A stretch of DNA of 64,000 bases from Tricholoma matsutake (Eukaryota; Basidiomycota; Agaricomycetes; Agaricales; Tricholomataceae), in assembly GCA_026075535.2 (NCBI GenBank), contig AP026545.1, positions 2,666,001 through 2,730,000 on the forward strand, written 5' to 3'. A program made the translations under genes and the position numbers. The notes beneath the pieces were generated by a model, which was given only the letters and a program-made list of their open reading frames with translations, was not told where the DNA came from and searched no databases. Shown piece by piece: positions 58,699-64,000 of the stretch. Position 1 is the first letter of the stretch. Each line of letters starts with the position of its first letter.

Positions 58699-59277
58699 TG
58701 TTAAGACCAATTCTTCTGACTGGACTTCTGATCGTTTTCCACCCCCTTCCCAGCTGCCTTACATCACAGCCCACCTCCTATCAGCAGCACTGCCTAGAGG
58801 CGAAATTCCCTCATTTCCAATTAGGTGAAACAGTTTCAGGATTTGCCTCAGAAGCCAGTTTTCATATTAACCACAGCCTTGGAAACTCTGACCTTAGTAT
58901 TTAAGCTAGCTACTTTCATTTTGTATCGCCAGTTTGTAAATCAACCAAGTCTCCCACTTAATCTTATCCTCTTTAAAACTCCAATTACGTTCTTAAGTCA
59001 ATCTTGAACTCTTACTCATCCTCTCCAGAAATTCTCTGGACCTCTGGTCACCTTTCTTACCCTCGCCTTGAAATTACACTTGACGAGGAGAAGGGTGCAA
59101 CTTCTTATAAGTTGAAGCCAAGTCCTTTCTGCTCCCCAATTGGTATGACACATCAAGTAAACCCTGCCCTGGAATTCCATAGGATTCCCTGTCTCACTCG
59201 ATCCATCCTCTACAACTTCTATCGTCCGGGTATGACCAGAATTCCAATGACTTCCCCTTCAAGTTCAGTACTTAACA
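58699..59277 (+). repeat. E3 5' LTR (579 bp)
   Basis: TGTTAAGACCAATTC to CAGTACTTAACA; shares its 3' half (GAGGAGAAGGGTGCAACTTC, AAGCCAAGTCCTTTCTG) with the E2 LTR. The 3' LTR lies outside the window. Confidence 0.85.
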
Positions 59278-59326
59278 GTATTTACAAACTCTCACTTCTC
59301 TCATCAAACCCATCCCATCTTTCCTT

Positions 59327-60733
59327 ATGACTCCTACTGAGTCACAAACCCAACAAACTACAAGAAACTCCTGCCGTGCTGACATGGTACCAGGATTATC
59401 AGCAATACGCTGATCCATACTTCCTTCCCCTAGACATGCTTTGACTTTTGGTGCATCCACCAGACCATCCAACATCTTCAGGCAAATCGGTTCTGGAGCA
59501 CCCTCCATCAGTGCTAACATCATGTCTCAACCTCTGGAGACCCCTCGGAATACGACTCCACTTGAGTACATAGAGAATGTTGGGCAACCTAACCCCTTCA
59601 ATGAGGAAGGTCCAGGTAAAGAGGATGGACTTCCCAGTGGACCTGATGACCCTAGCGGTCCTGACAGCCCCATGGATGACCCCAATCCTGACGACCCTGA
59701 TGACCCTCTACCTCCCATTGGTGGAAATCCTGATCCAGGAGATAGGTTTCTCAATGCTCTCTTTGAGCTCTTGGATAGTCTCCAAACCCTCCGGCAGAAC
59801 CAAGCACCCAAAACCAAGAAGATCAAAATTCGTGATCCTGACACTTTCGATGGGGCTAATCCCCAGAAACTTAGGGACTTCCTAGTCTTGTGCAACCTTC
59901 ACTTCCGCGATCATCCTCAGGTATTTGCCTCCGATGAAAAGAAAATTCTATTCATCCTTTCCTACCTCAAAGGGTCAGCTCTTAGCTGGTTTGAACCTGG
60001 ACTCAACGACCCAACAAATTCTGCCCATTGGATGTGGAACTACGAGGTATTCCTTAGTGAGTTGGAAAGTAATTTTGGTCCTCACAACCCTGTCAGGGAT
60101 GCGGAAAAAGCTCTTTCAGAACTCACGATGAAGAAAGGTGGAAGAATAGTGAAGTATAATGTGGACTTCTGGGAACTGGCTTCCTGGGTCAACTGGAATG
60201 AGGCCACTCTTTGTGACCGGTATTTCCATGGTCTTCCACTCCATCTCCACATAGAAGTCTTACGGGGGGGATGACCCAAAACTCTAGCATCCCTACATCT
60301 TAAAGCCCAGGATGCTGACAACATCTATTGGATGCAGGAAGAAGAAACCCACTTAGAAACAAAGACCCCTGGAAATTCTGCTCACACCAGAAAGAAGGAA
60401 TCTAAAGGTTCTCCTAGCTCCAATTCCAACACTCAGTCCAAACCCCAGCCCTCATCCAGCACCAACCACACAAACCAATCCTCGTCTGGCAGCTCCTCTG
60501 GGTCAAAGAACAACTTCCAGAAGGACAAGCCAAAAAACTCTATTTCTGACAAGTTGGGAAAAGACAGTAAACTAACCGGAGATGAGCGTGAATGCTGCAT
60601 GAAGGAAGGACTTTGCCTCTACTGTGGCAAGAAAGGACATGGAGCCAGGAATTGTCCAAAGTCCAAAGCGGCCAAAGCCCATGCTGCAGCAGTCACTGAG
60701 TCCAAGCCAGATTCTGCAGACCCAAAAGAATAG
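59327..60733 (+). pseudogene. E3 gag
   Basis: ATG 59327 (MTPTESQTQQTTRNSCRADM). In-frame TGA near 59411 (where E2 has Gln) and at 60272-60274. Gag domain DPDTFDGANPQKLRDFLVLC and FILSYLKGSALSWFEPGL; knuckle CLYCGKKGHGARNC. TAG at 60731-60733, pol in the -1 frame, as in E2. Confidence 0.85.
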
Positions 60734-61661
60734 TCCACAACCCTCGGGAACATGCCATTGGGGCTGAAGGTTGCATTGACCTTTCCCAACTGGCTGCTTA
60801 TGTCTGTCTCAATGTGTCCGCTCTTTCTGATCCTGAATCCCTTACCATCCTGTTATCCCTTTCCAAACAATCCCTAAAAACCCAAACTCTTATCGACTCT
60901 GGTTCCTCACATTGTTTCCTCAATTCATCATTTGTGCAGGACAACCAACTTAGTACCAAAACCATTCCTCTGATCAGACTCCAACTATTTGATGGAACTT
61001 GTAACTCCACCATAACTCAAGTCGTGGAACTCCTGGTCACTTTTCTGTCCGGTGAAGTGTTCAATCTGACATTTTATGTAACCTCCCTGGACTCTTCCTG
61101 TTCTGCAGTACTTGGTCATAACTGGCTGAAGCAATACAATCTGTTGATTGACTGGTCTTCAGGCCAAATAGATTTCTGTTCTGCAGCTCAAAGAGGTCCT
61201 GCCCCCTCAATGTCCTCCAACTCTCCTATCTTGTGTGAGTCACCTTCACCTTCAAACCTTCCAGCAGAAACCTGTGAAAACCCCATAATCACTAAACCCT
61301 CAAAACTTGTACCTCCTGAGATCTCTTTCATCAATGCTGCCACTTACATGCGTGCAAGCAAACTTCCTGGGGCTGTTGCTTTTCAGATGACATTCTCCCC
61401 AGAAGGACTGGCAGCTAAATTCTTTGCAGTGTCTGGAAATCCCCTGGACCTTTCTGATGTTCCAGAAGAATATCATGAATTTGCAGATGTTTTCAATAAA
61501 CAAAAAGCTGACACCCTTCCTCCACACTGTCCCTGTGACCTCAAGATAGAGACGGAGGATAATGCTCCCCCACCTCCAGGTTGCATGTACTCCCTCTCTC
61601 CCTCTGAGCTCGAGGCCCTCTGAATATTCATTGAAGAAAATGTTTGTTCAGGCTTCATCCA

Positions 61662-63186
61662 TAGTGTTTCAAGGTTCAGTCCATAGGACCATAGACTGAA
61701 CCAGACCAAACTGCGGTCCATGCATTGGTCCGGTCCATCTTTCTGAAGAAATGAGTAACCAAAACTGCAGTTTGGTTAACGGTTAACTTGTTTTGAAGAC
61801 ATTCAAAAACCATTATAAAACCAGTTTAAACTAGTTTAAACCAGTCTTTTAGCATTCAGACTACTTAAACTACAGGAAAGTAAACTAATGTAGATAATAT
61901 ATAATAAACTAATGTAAATATTACTAATACTGCCATTATGAAATGAAATGGGACAAGCCCGGGGAAAAAGAAGTTGTTTGGTGAGGGTTTATATACCTTG
62001 TGGCTGTGCACAGACCATGTGGTCATGTTTGTGCCCAAAAAAATAAAAGTGGTGCCATTTTCCAAGAACCATGTGTGCGTGATTGCTAGTGTTTGAAAGT
62101 CACCACTGGCAGCTAACAAGCCACCTCGCACACAATGCAGGCACATGTAAGTTTTATTCTTTCTTGTTTCTATGAAATTACAAACTAACTTTTCATTATA
62201 ATTTAGATTCCATTGTAGTGGTAACAAAGGACACTGACAGGACACCACCCACCCATGGCCATGGCCGCCGAATCCCCTCCTCCCTGTCTAAATGGGATGT
62301 GAGGGTGTCATTTAGGGTCAGGAGCACAGAGAGCGATGCCAGGAGACCCTGTGAGGGGGATACCCACCAGGTAAGCACCCAACTAGCCCTGTAGACATGC
62401 TGTGTCATGCTGACCTGCCCAACCCCCCCCCCCCAAACAGATGACAACAACAGAAACAAGCACCAGGGCCCCACCACAACCACCCACGGCGACGAACAAC
62501 ACACCACCTGCCCCCAGCCCCATGAGCAACTGCTCGGGGGGTGGATCATGGGTGGAACACCAACGACAATGAAGGGGAGGGGAGACAAAAAGAAGGGAGA
62601 TGGCTATGACCACAACACCAGCACCACCAGTGAAAAGTGGCCACAGAACACCCCAACAACGACATTGGCGAGCACCAGGCCAGGAATGAGCTGCTGTCAA
62701 CAATGACAATGACAGGGATGGGGATGGGGATGGGGAGAAAATGATGAAAACAACAACAATGACAACGGGGAATGGTGGGGACAACAAATGGGATGACTAA
62801 TGGCAGGGACAACAAACAGGATGACTAACAGCAGGGACAACAAATGCAGGGACAATAAACAGCAGGGACAACAATTGTGGGGACGACGAATGGCTGGGAT
62901 GACACAATAACCCCACCCTCACTACAAACATGAGACAGTGGGCTGTTTTTTTTTTCTTTCTAACTCTTTTTCTTTTTCTATTCTCTTAGCAATACCCCAC
63001 TGCTGTGAGCACCTGCTCGCAGGGTGTGATTGTTAAATAGTTTTATCTACTATATATTAGAATTTATTTAGCTCGTAAAACCGGTTACAGTCCATATGAC
63101 TTATGGTAATGGTCTAGACCGGTTACGGTCCCGCTTAACCCTCTTAGGGGTCAAAAAACCAGACCAAACCAAACCTTAAAACACTA
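61662..63186. mobile_element. Non-autonomous hAT-like element, 1,525 bp, TSD TTCATCCA
   Basis: The ends are TAGTGTTTCAAGG and CCTTAAAACACTA (inverted, one mismatch), with the 8-bp duplication TTCATCCA at 61654-61661 and 63187-63194. Eight-bp duplications are typical of hAT. Subterminal sequences rich in CCGGTC/GGTTTAAACC. No transposase. Its removal restores [14 protein letters not shown] of RT, matching E2. Confidence 0.82.
62790..62895. repeat. Minisatellite in the hAT-like element
   Basis: Degenerate repeats of AGGGACAACAAA(T/C)(A/G)GGATGACTAA and GCAGGGACAA(C/T)AA of about 14-27 bp. Confidence 0.6.
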
Positions 63187-64000
63187 TTCATCCACCCCTC
63201 CAAATCCCCTCATGGCGCTCCTATACTCTTTGTCAAGAAAAAGGATGGGAGTCTCTGACTTTGCATCGACTACCAGGGACTCAATCGCATCTCAAAAAAG
63301 GACCACTACCCACTTCCTCTAATCTCAGATCTCCTGGACTCTCTGGGAAAGGCACATGTGTTCACCAAAATTGACCTCCGGCATGCTTATCACTTGGTCC
63401 GCATTGCTGAGGGAGATGAATGGAAGACCACTTTCCACATGTGCTATGGCTCTTTTGAGTGGCTGGTAGTTCCTTTCAGACTCACCAATGCACCTGCTGC
63501 CTTCCAGTGCCTCATGAACGACATCTTCAGTGACCTATTAGATGTCAGTGTCATTGTTTATCTCAATGATATCCTAATCTACTCCAAGGACATGAGTCAA
63601 CACAAGGCTCACGTCAAGGAAGTCCTCTGGAGACTCTGGAAGAATGGCCTTTATGCTGCTCTGCAGAAATGTGAGTTCCATAAAGACAGCATGGAATACT
63701 TGGGGTTCATCCTCTCTCCAGATGGGCTCCAAATGTCCAAAGATAAAGTCAAAACCATCCTTGACTGGCCCAAACCTTGAAAGGTTAAGGATATCCAATC
63801 CTTCCTGGGATTCTGCAACTTCTACCGATGGTTCATCCACGGATATTCCGACATCATCATTCTGCTCACCAGACTCACCCGGAAACATATGCCTTGGAAC
63901 TTTGGCAAGAAATGTCAAGAAGCCTTCAGCAAACTAAAAGAAGAATTCACTCATGCCCCAATACTCACTCAATGGCTACTGGATTCCTGCATTATCTTGG

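Larger units (their letters stand above)
58699..64000 (+). mobile_element. E3: sister copy of E2, incomplete at window end
   Basis: LTR, gag and pol align with E2 throughout, but E3 has lost many CpG sites. Its RT is interrupted by a hAT-like element at 61662-63186. Whether it keeps the antisense gene cannot be seen, since that lies beyond 64000. Confidence 0.85.
60730..64000 (+). pseudogene. E3 pol, split by hAT-like insertion and with altered RT active site
   Basis: Protease (LIDSGSSHCFLNSSF) and the start of RT lie before 61661; RT resumes at 63187. The insertion plus one duplication is 1,533 bp, so the frame is kept. TGA at 61621, about 63256 and 63778. The active site reads YLND instead of YLDD because GAC became AAT. 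RT also has Cys or Trp where E2 has Arg at several CpG-containing codons. Runs off the window in the RT-RNase H region. Confidence 0.85.

Noticed and set aside
1..64000. CRISPR arrays, bacterial operons, rRNA genes
   Set aside because: None seen; intron structure and retroelements show a fungal nuclear sequence.

Overview
The window reads as nuclear DNA of a mushroom-forming basidiomycete (Agaricomycetes). The two ordinary genes carry many introns of about 45-75 bp, the gypsy elements are basidiomycete-style chromoviruses, and over 80% of the sequence is transposable elements nested inside one another. The gypsy copy at 19868-25914 has 426-bp LTRs and is 6,047 bp long. From memory this recalls marY1 of Tricholoma matsutake, so an ectomycorrhizal Agaricales host is plausible, but I could not search for it.

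Layout. 1-2638: a foldback MITE (235-997), AT-rich sequence with a 120-bp tandem repeat, and a 5'-truncated gypsy tail with 3' LTR. 2639-10797: an old minus-strand copia (copia B) invaded by a solo LTR (4084-4483, TSD CTGAT) and a younger, nearly complete copia (copia A, 4852-10279, TSD GAATT). 10907-11080: a small MITE. 11205-15058: the only clear housekeeping genes, an ER membrane complex subunit 8/9 homologue and a carnitine O-acetyltransferase with both an N-terminal leader and a C-terminal AKL. 15987-16460: a long palindrome. 16586-19000 and 43076-45746: unrecognised spliced genes and a PIF1-type helicase, split by a 24-kb nested block.

The nested block. Element O (18997-43075) is a degenerate gypsy-type element with 1.19-kb LTRs. 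E1 (19868-25914, TSD ACTTC) sits in its 5' LTR and E2 (34301-42013, TSD GACCA) sits in its 3' LTR. Each LTR of O therefore shows the empty site of the insertion found in the other.

The right part. T1 (45749-55984) is a terminal-inverted-repeat element with a TA duplication and two tRNA-like Pol III box pairs. It contains chromovirus E4 (46039-54229, TSD CTCAC). A DDE transposase pseudogene follows (about 55987-58475). E3 (58699 to beyond the window) is a sister of E2, with its reverse transcriptase split by a 1,525-bp hAT-like element (TSD TTCATCCA).

Most interesting. (1) E2 and O, two clearly different gypsy lineages, each carry a spliced antisense gene between pol and the 3' LTR. In both, correct splicing yields a six-cysteine Zn2Cys6-type cluster. 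(2) E4 has a 22-residue tandem repeat inside pol, a GGGTTTT frameshift site at the gag stop, a third ORF opening on the pol stop (TAATG) that encodes two zinc knuckles, and a fourth small ORF with a membrane segment. (3) Premature stops in nearly all elements are TGA, mostly at arginine positions, and E2/E3 comparison shows CpG to TpG/CpA change, including loss of catalytic Asp codons. This points to methylation-linked or RIP-like decay.
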